Positions 8,854-18,065 are shown, counted from the stretch's first letter. The stretch is 64,000 nucleotides of DNA from FEB-25 sp963822175 (GCA_963822175.1 CAWGGJ010000006.1:248001-312000), one strand, 5' to 3'. Translations and numbers: made by a program. Notes: a model not told the origin generated them from the sequence alone.

Positions 8854-9402
8854 TTATGGTTTTGGTGGGTGCTTCTTCCCCACCAGATCAGCTGCGGCAA
8901 ACCCAGCAGATAACGCCGCATTATTCATTTCTTCGGTACCCTTGGGGGCACGCGCGGCCACCGCGGATATAATTGCCTGCCGCGAGACAACACCCGTCAA
9001 CCCCACCAGCACACCCAGAGCAACTACATTTGCAGTGATGCTTTTACCACTGCTCTCCTGGGCCAGGCGGGTGATGGGAACTTTAATTGCCCGGTTGGAA
9101 GGAACACGCCCCACCCTTTCCTGGTCGACGATCAAAAGACCATCCTTCTTCAGATTTCCTGCATATTTATCACACGCTTCCTGGCTCATGGCAACCAAAA
9201 CATCTGCGGTGATCACTTCTGGATGGTCAATCTCCCCTTGAGCAATAACTACCTCTGCCTTGCTCGCCCCTCCCCGTGCTTCCGGACCGTAGCTTTGGGT
9301 TTGGGTCGCGTTTTTGTTGTCATAAATAGCAGCCGCTTCGGCCAGGATGATGCCTGCCAGGATCATCCCCTGCCCGCCTTCACCCGCCAGCCGGATTTCC
9401 AT
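8854..9402 (-). CDS. korC: 2-oxoacid:ferredoxin oxidoreductase, gamma subunit
   Basis: About 182 aa from the ATG at 9402, which has AGAAGGG six bases upstream; an in-frame GTG at 9429 overlapping the korB stop is the alternative. The N-terminus LAGEGGQGMILAGIILAEAA is the conserved start of the POR/KOR gamma fold, and YGPEARGGASKAEVVI is the second family signature. It forms the small subunit of the pyruvate/2-oxoglutarate synthase complex. Last gene of korDABC, followed by a terminator. Confidence 0.9.
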   Translation of the reverse strand: MEIRLAGEGGQGMILAGIILAEAAAIYDNKNATQTQSYGPEARGGASKAEVVIAQGEIDHPEVITADVLVAMSQEACDKYAGNLKKDGLLIVDQERVGRVPSNRAIKVPITRLAQESSGKSITANVVALGVLVGLTGVVSRQAIISAVAARAPKGTEEMNNAALSAGFAAADLVGKKHPPKP

Positions 9403-9425
9403 GCGTTTCCCTTCTTTTTTTACTG

Positions 9426-10286
9426 TCACCGGTCACCTCCCTGGATCTTCACCTGGTTGGCTTCCTGCACACGCTGGATCAGCTGTTCATAAAGCTGAGT
9501 GTATTCGGGTTTTTCTACTTCATGCAAGACACCTCGCACAATTTTCGCCTGACGTTCCTCAGGGGTTAATTTGTCTGCAGCATTCAATGAGACGCTTCCC
9601 TCTTTTAGCTGGCGCATCATATCCACCGGAGTGCCAAGCTTGTTCATCCGTCCATAAGTCGTATGACAGTAACTGACTGCCTCCACCAGGCTGAAGCCAT
9701 TCTTACGAATTGCTTGCTCGATATAACGGTCCAGCTCAACCGCATGGTAAACCGTACTGCGGGCAACATAAGTCGCTCCAGCTGCGATTGCCAGCTCGCA
9801 GACCGGCATGGGAGGCTCAATGTTTCCATAGGGTGCAGTGGAGGCACGCCCATTAATGGGGGTCGTTGGGCTGTATTGTCCACCGGTCATGCCGTAGATG
9901 GCATTATTAACCACGATGGCAGTGATGCCGATATTTCTGCGTGCAGCATGGATGAAGTGATTCCCACCAATTGCCAGGGCATCACCGTCGCCCATGATGG
10001 TGATCACTTTCATCGCAGGTTTGGCGATTTTTAATCCCGTTGCAAAAGCCAGGGCGCGTCCATGGGTGGTATGAATCGTGTTGAAATCCATGTACACCGG
10101 CATTCGCCCGGTGCAGCCGATCCCGGATACCAGTGCGACGTCATCCTTCTCCAATCCAATGCGATCGATCGCCCGAATCAAGGCACCCATAACGATGCCT
10201 ATTCCACACCCCGAACACCAAACATTGGGGAATTTTTTTGTCGGCCGTAAATACATGTATTCTGTGTGCTCAGCTTGTGTAGGCAT
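9426..10286 (-). CDS. korB: 2-oxoacid:ferredoxin oxidoreductase, beta subunit (TPP-binding)
   Basis: 286 aa. It contains the thiamine diphosphate/Mg binding region GDGDALAIGGNHFIHAARRN with NNAIYGMTGGQYSPTTP directly after, and the WCSGCGIG motif near the N-terminus whose Cys residues belong to this family. It carries out the decarboxylating half of 2-oxoacid oxidation with transfer of electrons to ferredoxin. Starts 2 nt after korA; its stop overlaps an alternative start of korC. Confidence 0.93.
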   Translation of the reverse strand: MPTQAEHTEYMYLRPTKKFPNVWCSGCGIGIVMGALIRAIDRIGLEKDDVALVSGIGCTGRMPVYMDFNTIHTTHGRALAFATGLKIAKPAMKVITIMGDGDALAIGGNHFIHAARRNIGITAIVVNNAIYGMTGGQYSPTTPINGRASTAPYGNIEPPMPVCELAIAAGATYVARSTVYHAVELDRYIEQAIRKNGFSLVEAVSYCHTTYGRMNKLGTPVDMMRQLKEGSVSLNAADKLTPEERQAKIVRGVLHEVEKPEYTQLYEQLIQRVQEANQVKIQGGDR

Positions 10287-10288
10287 AT

Positions 10289-11410
10289 CTACCTGTTCTC
10301 AATTGCTTCAAGGATCATTTGTGGGGTGATCATCTCACCATTCGCCCGGTTGACCCGCACAACCTTATTTCGCCCGGCTACCCGCTCAACTTCCAGCGCC
10401 AGCTGCCCCAGGTTCATTTCCGGGACGATGATACGCTTGGCAATGTGAGCCACCCGGGTAATTTCTGCTTCTGCAAATGGCCAAATGGTTAATAAGGTGA
10501 CCATCCCAACTTTGGTGCGCCTTTGCCGTGCCAGCTTTACCGCATGCCTGGCACTGCGGGCACTGGCCCCATAGGCTACCACGATGGTCTTATCACTCTC
10601 CGTTAAATCTTCTTCCACTAAGACGATATCACTCAGGTTGCGTTCGATTTTTCGGTGCACGCGTTCGATCCAGGGATCGATCTCATCTAACCGTGTTGTT
10701 GGATAACCTAACATATCATGGAACAAGCCGGTGATATGGTAGCGGTAACCTTCACCAAAGTTTGCCATCGGGGGCACATCACTCATTGAATCACCATACG
10801 GCTTGTACCACTCTGGGGGTACGTCAGTCGCAATGCGCTCCACCCTCTCGACCGACTCAAATTCTGGCATCTCGATCTTCTCTCGCATATGACCGACCAC
10901 TTCATCCATCAATAATATGACCGGAGTGCGATATTTTTCTGAGAAATTAAAAGCCTTCACTGTCAGCTCAAATGATTGGCTTACCGAAATCGGACTGAGG
11001 ACGATCATTGGGTGATCACCATGCGTGCCCCAGCGTGCCTGCATCACATCACCCTGCGAGGCGCTGGTTGGCTGACCAGTGCTGGGTCCCAAACGCTGTA
11101 CATCGACGATTACCACAGGGACTTCAGTCATGGCTGCATAACCTATATGCTCCTGCATCAAAGAAAACCCCGGTCCAGATGTAGCTGTCATCGATTTTAG
11201 ACCGCCCACCGAGGCACCGATACAAGCTGCCAGGCTGGCAATTTCGTCTTCCATCTGGATAAATTTGCCACCCACCTTGGGCAGCTCCCTGGACAGCATT
11301 TCCGCTATTTCAGTGGAGGGAGTGATCGGGTAGCCTGCATAGAATTTACACCCGGCGGCTATCGCACCCCAGCTAACAGCTTCGTTCCCTTGCATCAATC
11401 TGATCGTCAA
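10289..11410 (-). CDS. korA: 2-oxoacid:ferredoxin oxidoreductase, alpha subunit
   Basis: 373 aa. The start is a TTG at 11410 with AAGGAG six bases upstream, directly after the ferredoxin gene. The N-terminal half has YPITPSTEIAEML and QMEDEIASLAACIGAS, signatures of the alpha subunit; the segment RLGPSTGQPTSASQGD is typical of the 2-oxoglutarate/branched 2-oxoacid branch rather than pyruvate synthase. The complex links 2-oxoglutarate and succinyl-CoA through ferredoxin, usable in a reductive or oxidative TCA direction. Exact substrate is inferred from subunit architecture. Confidence 0.92.
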   Translation of the reverse strand: MTIRLMQGNEAVSWGAIAAGCKFYAGYPITPSTEIAEMLSRELPKVGGKFIQMEDEIASLAACIGASVGGLKSMTATSGPGFSLMQEHIGYAAMTEVPVVIVDVQRLGPSTGQPTSASQGDVMQARWGTHGDHPMIVLSPISVSQSFELTVKAFNFSEKYRTPVILLMDEVVGHMREKIEMPEFESVERVERIATDVPPEWYKPYGDSMSDVPPMANFGEGYRYHITGLFHDMLGYPTTRLDEIDPWIERVHRKIERNLSDIVLVEEDLTESDKTIVVAYGASARSARHAVKLARQRRTKVGMVTLLTIWPFAEAEITRVAHIAKRIIVPEMNLGQLALEVERVAGRNKVVRVNRANGEMITPQMILEAIENR

Positions 11411-11411
11411 T

Positions 11412-11675
11412 CTAGGCTCCTTCTATTTTCTTGACCACAATGGCCAGGTCCGGGCAATGCGTATCGCACCAATGACAGGCGGTACATTTTTCCGGGTAGA
11501 CCACCACCGGGTGATCATCGTCATCCAATACCAGGACGCCTGTCGGGCAAAAAGCTACGCAGATACCGCAGCCTTTGCACCAATTGGCAAAAACGATCAC
11601 CTGTCCGCGTGGTCCTTTCTTTGCCGTGGTTTTGATCTCTGCTTTGGGTTGTTCAACCACTGGGGGTTCGTTCAT
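11412..11675 (-). CDS. korD: 4Fe-4S ferredoxin subunit of the kor complex
   Basis: 87 aa with two 4Fe-4S binding motifs: CKGCGICVAFCP and CTACHWCDTHCP, both C-x2-C-x2-C-x3-C-P. The N-terminus is a short charged Pro-rich extension. It is the first gene of the korDABC operon and abuts korA with one base between stop and start, so it is the delta subunit that passes electrons from the TPP subunit to soluble ferredoxin. Confidence 0.92.
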   Translation of the reverse strand: MNEPPVVEQPKAEIKTTAKKGPRGQVIVFANWCKGCGICVAFCPTGVLVLDDDDHPVVVYPEKCTACHWCDTHCPDLAIVVKKIEGA

Positions 11676-11853
11676 CCTGTACCATCCTCACCCTGTTAAA
11701 AATAATTAGACTGATATTATCCAATCATTATACATTTCACGATGTCTCATCATACCCGATGAATAGCCAATTTTTCGAGTGTAAAATATCACATTAAGCA
11801 CATGACGCTTCCTTTTCTACCTGGAAGAATTATCCCGTTCAAGAGAAGGTACA

Positions 11854-12819
11854 ATGGGGCATCCAGTTCATGTTAAAATTACCAGACCTTTGCATCCCGG
11901 GATGATCATGGAGAAAGATCCACAAAACATAATCAGTAGCCCACTGGGTTTGGCCATTGCCTACGCGATCGGCCGGTATACACCCAATTGGCTTGGACAC
12001 CGTTTGACCGACCTGGGTGCTGATTTCATCGCCTCCCGAAAAGACTGGAAGATGGTCCAGGCAGCCCGCTTAAACCAGTGGGTGGTGCGTGGAGAGAACC
12101 CCGACCAGGCTGCCCTGGATGCTGCAGTTCACGAAAATTTCCGCAAAACTGCGCGTTCGATTTTTGACCTGTACCACAACATTAATAATCCTAAAGTTTT
12201 CAGCCAGATCATCAACGTACATCCCATGGCTGAACAGATTCTTCTGCGCCCGGAATTTGCCGAACGAGGGATGGTGGTGACTGGGGTGCACATGAGTAAT
12301 TTTGATTTTATTGCCCAAGCGGCAGGTATGGCGGGTTTAAAGGCGATGCTCTTTGGGTTGCCCGATATGGATCCCGCTTACCGCAAGCAAGCTGAGATGC
12401 GCAAGGAAAAAGGCTTGAATATCGTCTATGCTTCCTCTGGAACGATAAAACAGGCCATAAAATACCTGCAAAAAGGTGGATTGGTGATGACGGGGATCGA
12501 CCGGCCAGACGAGAGCTTTCTTTATCGACCGATGTTCTTCGGTCACCCAGCTGCACTCCCCATCCATCATATTTTTATGGCGTTAAAAGCCCAGGTACCT
12601 GTACTGGTAGGGTCAGTGCTTTGGAAACCAGATGGGAAGTATCATTTTCTGTTCTCTGAACCGATCGAGATGCAGTCACATCCCGATCGGCACCAGGAAA
12701 TCATCTTAAATGCTGAGCGTGTCCTGCAAATCGCTGAAGATTTCATTCGACATGACCCCAGCCAATGGTCAATGACCTTCCCCGTCTGGCCTGACGTCAT
12801 GGATAAGGTTCCCAAGTAG
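11854..12819 (+). CDS. Lysophospholipid acyltransferase, LpxL/PIM-acyltransferase-like
   Basis: 321 aa. The acyltransferase H-x4-D motif is VHMSNFD (about residue 150), with GIDRPDES acting as the second block. The family (LpxL/HtrB, phosphatidylinositol mannoside acyltransferases) moves acyl groups to glycolipid or lipid precursors at the membrane. GAGAAGG precedes the ATG at 11854 by 4 nt; an alternative ATG at 11902 exists. The next gene (CDP-alcohol phosphatidyltransferase) follows after 19 nt, so the pair probably works in phospholipid or glycolipid synthesis. Confidence 0.82.
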   Translation: MGHPVHVKITRPLHPGMIMEKDPQNIISSPLGLAIAYAIGRYTPNWLGHRLTDLGADFIASRKDWKMVQAARLNQWVVRGENPDQAALDAAVHENFRKTARSIFDLYHNINNPKVFSQIINVHPMAEQILLRPEFAERGMVVTGVHMSNFDFIAQAAGMAGLKAMLFGLPDMDPAYRKQAEMRKEKGLNIVYASSGTIKQAIKYLQKGGLVMTGIDRPDESFLYRPMFFGHPAALPIHHIFMALKAQVPVLVGSVLWKPDGKYHFLFSEPIEMQSHPDRHQEIILNAERVLQIAEDFIRHDPSQWSMTFPVWPDVMDKVPK

Positions 12820-12838
12820 AGAAGTGAAGGAGTTTGCA

Positions 12839-13519
12839 ATGGGTGACATCAAAGACCATAAGCGCGTGAATGATATTCTCCTGGGGCCATTGGAGCGGCC
12901 GGCTCTGCGATGGTTGGCTGCACATCTTCCAGCCTGGGCTACACCGGATCACATGACCGTCATCGGGATTATCGGTGCTCTGATCATCCTGATCAGCTAT
13001 GCCCTCAGCGGGTTTTACCCGGGGTTCTTATGGTTGGCATCCTTGGGTTTCATCATCAGCTGGTTCGGTGATAGCCTGGATGGCACCCTGGCGCGCTATC
13101 GCCACATCGAACGCCCAAAGTTCGGCTTTTATATTGACCATGTAACGGATGTGCTCACCGAGATCATCATCATCCTCGGACTTGGACTGACACCTTATGT
13201 GTCCTTCCCGGTTGCCAGCCTGTTATGTATTGCCTACATCACCATGTCGGTTTTGATCTATGTACGCATGAATGTGACAGGGGAGTTTAAAATCTCCTAT
13301 AGCAAGCTAGGACCCACCGAAATTCGCGTGCTTGCCATCATCCTCAATACGGTGATGTTTTTAGTCGGAATATCCAGGATCGAATTTACCCTGGGCTCTC
13401 TACCAATATCCGTCAGCACCTATGATCTGGTTGTAAGTGCCATCTCTTTACTCCTGATGTACTTCTTTGCAGAGACAAGCATCAAACAATCGATCGCATT
13501 GCGTGAATTAGGGGAGTGA
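12839..13519 (+). CDS. CDP-alcohol phosphatidyltransferase
   Basis: 226 aa from the ATG at 12839, preceded by GAAGGAG with 6-nt spacing; the longer GTG frame would place the SD inside the gene. It contains the family signature D-G-x2-A-R-x8-G-x3-D-x3-D as DGTLARYRHIERPKFGFYID followed by HVTD (about residues 80-103), plus six or so membrane helices. The reaction is transfer of a phosphatidyl group from CDP-diacylglycerol to an alcohol such as inositol phosphate or glycerol phosphate. Acceptor unknown. Its 3' end overlaps the convergent amidase gene by 12 nt. Confidence 0.9.
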   Translation: MGDIKDHKRVNDILLGPLERPALRWLAAHLPAWATPDHMTVIGIIGALIILISYALSGFYPGFLWLASLGFIISWFGDSLDGTLARYRHIERPKFGFYIDHVTDVLTEIIIILGLGLTPYVSFPVASLLCIAYITMSVLIYVRMNVTGEFKISYSKLGPTEIRVLAIILNTVMFLVGISRIEFTLGSLPISVSTYDLVVSAISLLLMYFFAETSIKQSIALRELGE

Positions 13520-14905
13520 GGCTATCGGAATCTGGAACCCGCGCCGCTGCTCATACAACGCTCCAGCACTAAGGACCTTAGAATCCGCCCATGATTTCCC
13601 CACAATTTGTAAACCGATGGGCATATTTTTGCCAGACCAGCCACATGGAACCGACAAAGCAGGCAGCCCGGATAAATTGAATGGTGCCGTGAACCTGGTC
13701 AGCAATCGCGCACATTCAACTGCATCCGCAGATCCGCATGCGGAGGCAGTGATGGGTGTGGTGGGGGTGAGTAACAGGTCAAATTCATTAAAGAATTCGT
13801 TAAATTTACAGCGTAAAATCGTCTGCATGCGCCGCGCCAGGGAATATTCTGTTGAAGTATATGCTGCGCCTGTTTGCAGGCGTGCGAGCACGTCCTGACC
13901 AAATCCCTGTGGATTGTCTGACAATCGCTGGTGGTGAAACGCGGCTGCATCCGCGGTGGTCATCAACCCATTTGCCACAGCAGCATCCCGGGCATTCGGG
14001 AAGTCCATTTGCACAACCTGAGCTCCCATGTATTCAAATTCCTGGGCGGCTCTTTGAACCGCTTGAAGAATATCTTTATCCACAATCGCAGCATCTGTAA
14101 AAAAGTCGTCTGCTGCCACAGCAATACGCCAGGTGCGTAGATCACTCACCGGAGTCGCGACGTAATCCGCTATTGGCATGTCGATAGACCAGGCATCTTG
14201 CGGATCATAACCAGCAATTGCCTGCAACAATATGGCAACGTCTTCCACGCAACGACCCATCGGACCGGCATGGTCCAGGTTCCAGCTTAGGGGGATCACT
14301 CCGCACAGGCTCACCCTTCCATGGGTTGGTTTCAACCCCACCACACCACAGAACGATGATGGGATGCGTATCGAACCACCGGTGTCACTGCCCAAAGCAC
14401 CCATGCACAACCCGGCAGCCAAGGCAGCAGCATTACCCCCAGATGAGCCCCCTGAGATGCGGGTCAAATCCCACGGATTGTGGCAATCCCCGAAATGCGG
14501 GTTCTCATTGGTCACACCCAGGGCAATTTCATGCATATTGAGCTTACCCAGGATTACCGCACCTGCTTGCCTCAGCTTTTGCACAACGGCTGCATCCGCC
14601 TCCGGGATGTAATCTGCAAAGAAGGAAGAACCCGCAGTCGTGCGTATACCCTGGGTTTCATAAAGGTCCTTTAGAGCCAGGGGGATGCCGTGCAATGCAC
14701 CTCTATAATTTCCATGAAGAATCTCGGTTTCCGCCTGGCGCGCTTGCTGAAGAGATAGCTCAGGCGTGATGGTAATGAACGAATTCAGGTACTGGTCCAG
14801 CTTTTGGATGCGATCCAGGTGCGCCTGGGTTAATTCCACAGGAGATATTTCCTTATTTTTGAGCAGCCGGGCAGCTTCATGAATGGTGAGAGAGGTGAGC
14901 TCCAT
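13508..14905 (-). CDS. Amidase (amidase-signature family, GatA-like)
   Basis: 465 aa from the ATG at 14905, with AAGGAG 6 nt upstream; the longer frame begins with TTG two codons earlier. The amidase signature is GGSSGGNAAALAAG...GSDTGGSIRIPSSF (about residues 153-185) with catalytic Ser-cisSer-Lys: the Lys is in LALKDLYE. These enzymes hydrolyse carboxamides. No gatB/gatC lie nearby, so a stand-alone amidase is more likely than the glutamyl-tRNA amidotransferase subunit. Confidence 0.88.
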   Translation of the reverse strand: MELTSLTIHEAARLLKNKEISPVELTQAHLDRIQKLDQYLNSFITITPELSLQQARQAETEILHGNYRGALHGIPLALKDLYETQGIRTTAGSSFFADYIPEADAAVVQKLRQAGAVILGKLNMHEIALGVTNENPHFGDCHNPWDLTRISGGSSGGNAAALAAGLCMGALGSDTGGSIRIPSSFCGVVGLKPTHGRVSLCGVIPLSWNLDHAGPMGRCVEDVAILLQAIAGYDPQDAWSIDMPIADYVATPVSDLRTWRIAVAADDFFTDAAIVDKDILQAVQRAAQEFEYMGAQVVQMDFPNARDAAVANGLMTTADAAAFHHQRLSDNPQGFGQDVLARLQTGAAYTSTEYSLARRMQTILRCKFNEFFNEFDLLLTPTTPITASACGSADAVECARLLTRFTAPFNLSGLPALSVPCGWSGKNMPIGLQIVGKSWADSKVLSAGALYEQRRGFQIPIASLP

Positions 14906-15058
14906 GTCCAACTCCTTTTAGTGTAAATCTATTCTAGGATTTTTCCCTTGCAGATTAAATCAGTTCATGCCCAACCACATCCACTTACCATTCTACGTCC
15001 ATGCGCCTTACCTGGGAAGCGGGAGTCTGGATGATCATTTTATTGCTGCATCCATGTC

Positions 15059-15904
15059 TTATTTCTCCGCCACCACACCAAACGCCCTGGGTGCCCGCCT
15101 GATCTGGCGGAAACCTGCTTGCTCAAGCCGGCGAATCACCCCGGCGGTAATAATCCGCCCGGATTTGCTCTCCGGATCACCAATGTAATGAAACAACCGA
15201 CCATGGTTCCGCATCACACGCTGTAGCTCCCGGTAAAATTCTCCTGAATAGAGGTCGCCTGCCAGGCTGAAGGCTGGTGGATCATGGATGATCCGGGTGA
15301 AACTTCCTGTTTGCATCTCCGCCACCACATCGAAGCTGTCCCCGATCAGCTGGGTGATCCTGGGATTAACAAAAAGCTCTTGCGACCACGGGTTTAACCT
15401 GCATACGCGGAGAACCGTGGGGTCGAGATCAATGGTTGTGACCTGTTCGGCGGTACGGGCAGCCTGGATGGCGGTATAGCCCAGGCCTGTAGCAGTATCC
15501 AATACTCTCCCAACCACAGGCCTGATGGAATGGATCTTTTCCAGGGTGTCCTGGTGAGGATCAGTATCCTTGATGCGGTGCATCGGGATTCCGGAGACAA
15601 GCATGCTGGGGGCACCGGAAGTAGGGTACAGGCTGTACAGGCGGTCAGTCAATTCAGAATAGAACTGTATCGGTTGGGCTGCGCCGTTCTCAATGACATA
15701 ACAGGTGGAGGGTGAGTCTGCAATGGCCTCCACCTCCTCCCAGCGCAATGCCTGGGCAGGTGTGAGATGCACATCGCCCAAATCCAACTCCACTTGAACA
15801 AGAGTTATTCCCAGGTCAAGTGAGACCAGGGTTGTCGCAAGACCTTTACCCCTGGCATCCAGCAGGGCCTGCGCCTGGAAGTGCGAAAGGATGATCCCGT
15901 TCAT
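15059..15904 (-). CDS. COG2521-type predicted methyltransferase
   Basis: 281 aa. The C-terminal two thirds is a Rossmann methyltransferase: VLDTATGLGYTAIQAAR (motif I), TIDLDPTVLRV (motif II) and IIHDPPAFSL (motif IV, DPP-type as in nucleic-acid base methylases). The N-terminal region (about 1-110) resembles the extension seen in the archaeal-type COG2521 family. The DPP motif suggests amine or base methylation, but spermine-synthase-like folds share this layout, so the substrate is open. Lies 9 nt downstream of the HAD gene. Confidence 0.7.
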   Translation of the reverse strand: MNGIILSHFQAQALLDARGKGLATTLVSLDLGITLVQVELDLGDVHLTPAQALRWEEVEAIADSPSTCYVIENGAAQPIQFYSELTDRLYSLYPTSGAPSMLVSGIPMHRIKDTDPHQDTLEKIHSIRPVVGRVLDTATGLGYTAIQAARTAEQVTTIDLDPTVLRVCRLNPWSQELFVNPRITQLIGDSFDVVAEMQTGSFTRIIHDPPAFSLAGDLYSGEFYRELQRVMRNHGRLFHYIGDPESKSGRIITAGVIRRLEQAGFRQIRRAPRAFGVVAEK

Positions 15905-15913
15905 CCCAATGGG

Positions 15914-16522
15914 TCAATCACCTAGTTGTCCATGTAAACTTGCCAGGGCTTGTTGGGTATCCAGAAACTGGATGGCAGCTAATCCCTGCTGGCGGGCTGC
16001 TTCCACATTGACCAGCATATCATCGACGAAAACTGCTTCCGCCGGTTGAACACCCAGCTTTTCCAATACGAGATGAAATATACGCGGATCGGGCTTTACC
16101 ATTCCGACTTCAGCCGAGATGACCAGCTCATCGAACAACCCGTCAATATTCCAGCGCGTATGCATGGTCTGGCGCAGGTTATCCCAGGCATTGCTGAGTA
16201 AACCCACCTTGTAGCTCGGATGAAGGCTCTTGATAAATTCGAGCAGCTCCCAATTCACATCATCCGCAGACCAATATTGATCAAGGAAAGATGGTAAATC
16301 CTCCGGCTTGATGCCAAGCGCTTCGCGCACAGCTTCCCAGTGCATGTCGACGGTAATTGCTCCGATGGATGCCTTCTGAGATGAAGGGCTGAAGAAAACC
16401 AGCTCATCCAGGCGGGAGAGGGGCACACCCAGCTGCTCAGCCAGCTTTAACCGCGGTCGATCATCGACCATGCGTACAAGCACTCCCCCAAAATCAAAGA
16501 TCACAGCCTTTATTTTAGCCAT
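15914..16522 (-). CDS. HAD-IA family phosphatase (tandem copy 2)
   Basis: About 202 aa from the ATG at 16522, one base after the stop of the upstream HAD gene; longer frames reach into that gene. Motif I is IFDFGGVLVR with Gly in place of the usual second Asp of DxDxT, as in the HAD-IA variant-3 subfamily; motif II LLSNAWDN; motif III/IV KPDPRIFHL and FVDDMLVNV. Likely a small-molecule phosphatase or haloacid/epoxide hydrolase N-domain relative. It is close to its neighbour in sequence and order, so a tandem duplication is likely. Confidence 0.82.
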   Translation of the reverse strand: MAKIKAVIFDFGGVLVRMVDDRPRLKLAEQLGVPLSRLDELVFFSPSSQKASIGAITVDMHWEAVREALGIKPEDLPSFLDQYWSADDVNWELLEFIKSLHPSYKVGLLSNAWDNLRQTMHTRWNIDGLFDELVISAEVGMVKPDPRIFHLVLEKLGVQPAEAVFVDDMLVNVEAARQQGLAAIQFLDTQQALASLHGQLGD

Positions 16523-16523
16523 C

Positions 16524-17138
16524 CTAACCCCCATGACCATCCAGGAGCTGGTCAAGATCAAGCCTGAGCTGTCCTGGGTCAATAAAATGGATGGCTTGTA
16601 AACCTGCCTTTATGGCTCCGGAAACATTCCGCTGCATATCGTCAATAAAGACTGCCTGCGCAGCGTTCACACCCAGCTGTTCCACTGCCAGCTGATAGAT
16701 CCTTGCATCGGGTTTGACCAGACCCACCTCGGCAGAGATGATCATATCGTCGAAGGCATCTTCAAAGTGCCAGCGTTCGCTGATGATCTGGCGTAAATCT
16801 CCGAAGGCATTGCTGAGCAACCCGGTTAGATAGGTTTGATGCAAGCTGCGTACATATTCCAACATACCTTGGTCAAGCTCATCATTACCAAAGAACTCAC
16901 CCAACAGTTGATTGAATTCCTGGCGTGAGATATGTAATTGTGCTGCCAGGTTATCCCAGTGCTGCTGAACGTTGATATCTCCCCGCTGTGCCTGGTCACC
17001 TGATTCACCCCCGAAGATGAAGTCTGCCAGCTCATGCCGGCTCATTCCCAGGCGTGCTGCCAGCCTATCCCGGGGAGCAAAATCGGCAGTGCGCAGGAGC
17101 ACACCGCCGAGGTCGAAGATGATCGCTTTAATCGTCAT
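16524..17138 (-). CDS. HAD-IA family phosphatase (tandem copy 1)
   Basis: About 204 aa from the ATG at 17138, which opens with TIKAIIFDLGGVLLR (motif I). Motif II is LLSNAFGD, motif III KPDARIYQL, motif IV FIDDMQRNV. A good promoter lies upstream with its -10 hexamer 7 nt before this ATG, so the mRNA may be leaderless; no SD is present. Shares overall sequence with the downstream HAD gene, separated by one base. Substrate unknown. Confidence 0.82.
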   Translation of the reverse strand: MTIKAIIFDLGGVLLRTADFAPRDRLAARLGMSRHELADFIFGGESGDQAQRGDINVQQHWDNLAAQLHISRQEFNQLLGEFFGNDELDQGMLEYVRSLHQTYLTGLLSNAFGDLRQIISERWHFEDAFDDMIISAEVGLVKPDARIYQLAVEQLGVNAAQAVFIDDMQRNVSGAIKAGLQAIHFIDPGQLRLDLDQLLDGHGG

Positions 17139-17145
17139 GCTGACA

Positions 17146-17175
17146 AGTATAACAGATGCTCCCTTGCCCTCACAA
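17146..17175 (-). promoter_or_regulatory. Promoter of the HAD pair, possibly leaderless
   Basis: Minus strand: TTGTGA (17170-17175), 18-nt spacer, TATACT (17146-17151). The ATG of the first HAD gene begins 8 nt downstream of the hexamer, close to the expected transcription start. Confidence 0.6.
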
Positions 17176-17195
17176 TTCTGTAAACCTTGACTTGC

Positions 17196-17225
17196 TTGAC
17201 ATGCCCCAAAAGCCGGATGTATACT
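17196..17225 (+). promoter_or_regulatory. Sigma-70-type promoter for the zinc-ribbon gene
   Basis: TTGACA (17196-17201) and TATACT (17220-17225) with an 18-nt spacer, 62 nt before the ATG at 17288. It is divergent from the HAD promoter. Confidence 0.7.
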
Positions 17226-17287
17226 TACCAATCACAGCACTTATGGTTAATGTTTCACAAAATCTTACCTGTTAAGGAGTATATCGC

Positions 17288-18040
17288 ATGCCAACTTTCT
17301 CGCGAATGCCTCGTTATGACGTCCGCAATGATGGCGCTGGTCCGTATGCCATTTTCTATTGTGATTCCTGCGGCCGCGAATTTCGCAGCCAGCCGGATTT
17401 CGTCGGTACCGTGAAGCAGGACCTTGGAAAGTCTGCGCTGGGAGGTTTCCTGCGCAAGGTGCCGCTGGTGGGAGATACCATGGCGGAAAATGTGGTCGGG
17501 GAGGACCCGCGTTACAGTTATAAGATGTCCCCTGCCCAGCTTGAGTCTGCCTGGAAACAAGCCCAGGTTCATTTTCGTGAGTGCCCCACCTGCAACCGCA
17601 TTGTCTGCCTGTCGGATTTCGATGCCCAGAGTGGTTTTTGCCAGGAGGATAGCCCACGTACGGAGGAGATCTCCGAAGCCCGAGGTGCCCAGGCAGGTGC
17701 GGCGATAAAAGGTTTCGCCACTGCCTTTGGATTGGGGGGTGCACTTGATAATGTGGGTAAAGCAGTGGAAGCCGCTGGGAAAGCCACCACTGAAATGGCA
17801 AGATGCCCCAATGATGGGACCCTGGCTGCACCCGGGACAAAATTCTGCCCGGAATGCGGTACAGCGATGACTCAACCCGTGGCTACCAAGTGCCCGAACT
17901 GTGGTGCCGACACGCATGGCGCCAAATTCTGCCCAAATTGCGGCACAAAAATAGCACAGGCACCAACCAATTGCCCGAACTGCGGTGCCGAAACCAAGGG
18001 TGCCAAGTTCTGCCCTGAATGTGGCACAAAGCTTGGGTAG
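17288..18040 (+). CDS. Multi-zinc-ribbon protein
   Basis: 250 aa; AAGGAG precedes the ATG by 8 nt. There are five or more Cys4 ribbons: an N-terminal one (CDSCGRE, with a later CPTCNR as partner), then tandem C-terminal ribbons with alternating CPxCG knuckles such as FCPECGTAM, CPNCGADT, FCPNCGTKI, CPNCGAET and FCPECGTKLG. The middle (about 135-170) is Ala/Gly-rich. Such double zinc ribbons bind protein or nucleic acid partners; no enzyme domain is seen. Transcribed alone, with its own promoter and terminator. Confidence 0.8.
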   Translation: MPTFSRMPRYDVRNDGAGPYAIFYCDSCGREFRSQPDFVGTVKQDLGKSALGGFLRKVPLVGDTMAENVVGEDPRYSYKMSPAQLESAWKQAQVHFRECPTCNRIVCLSDFDAQSGFCQEDSPRTEEISEARGAQAGAAIKGFATAFGLGGALDNVGKAVEAAGKATTEMARCPNDGTLAAPGTKFCPECGTAMTQPVATKCPNCGADTHGAKFCPNCGTKIAQAPTNCPNCGAETKGAKFCPECGTKLG

Positions 18041-18065
18041 CTTTTAATAAACTGAATTGATATTG

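Noticed and set aside
17255..17917. 220-codon minus-strand frame opposite the zinc-ribbon gene
   Set aside because: The Cys4 ribbons on the plus strand, their promoter and SD show the true gene.
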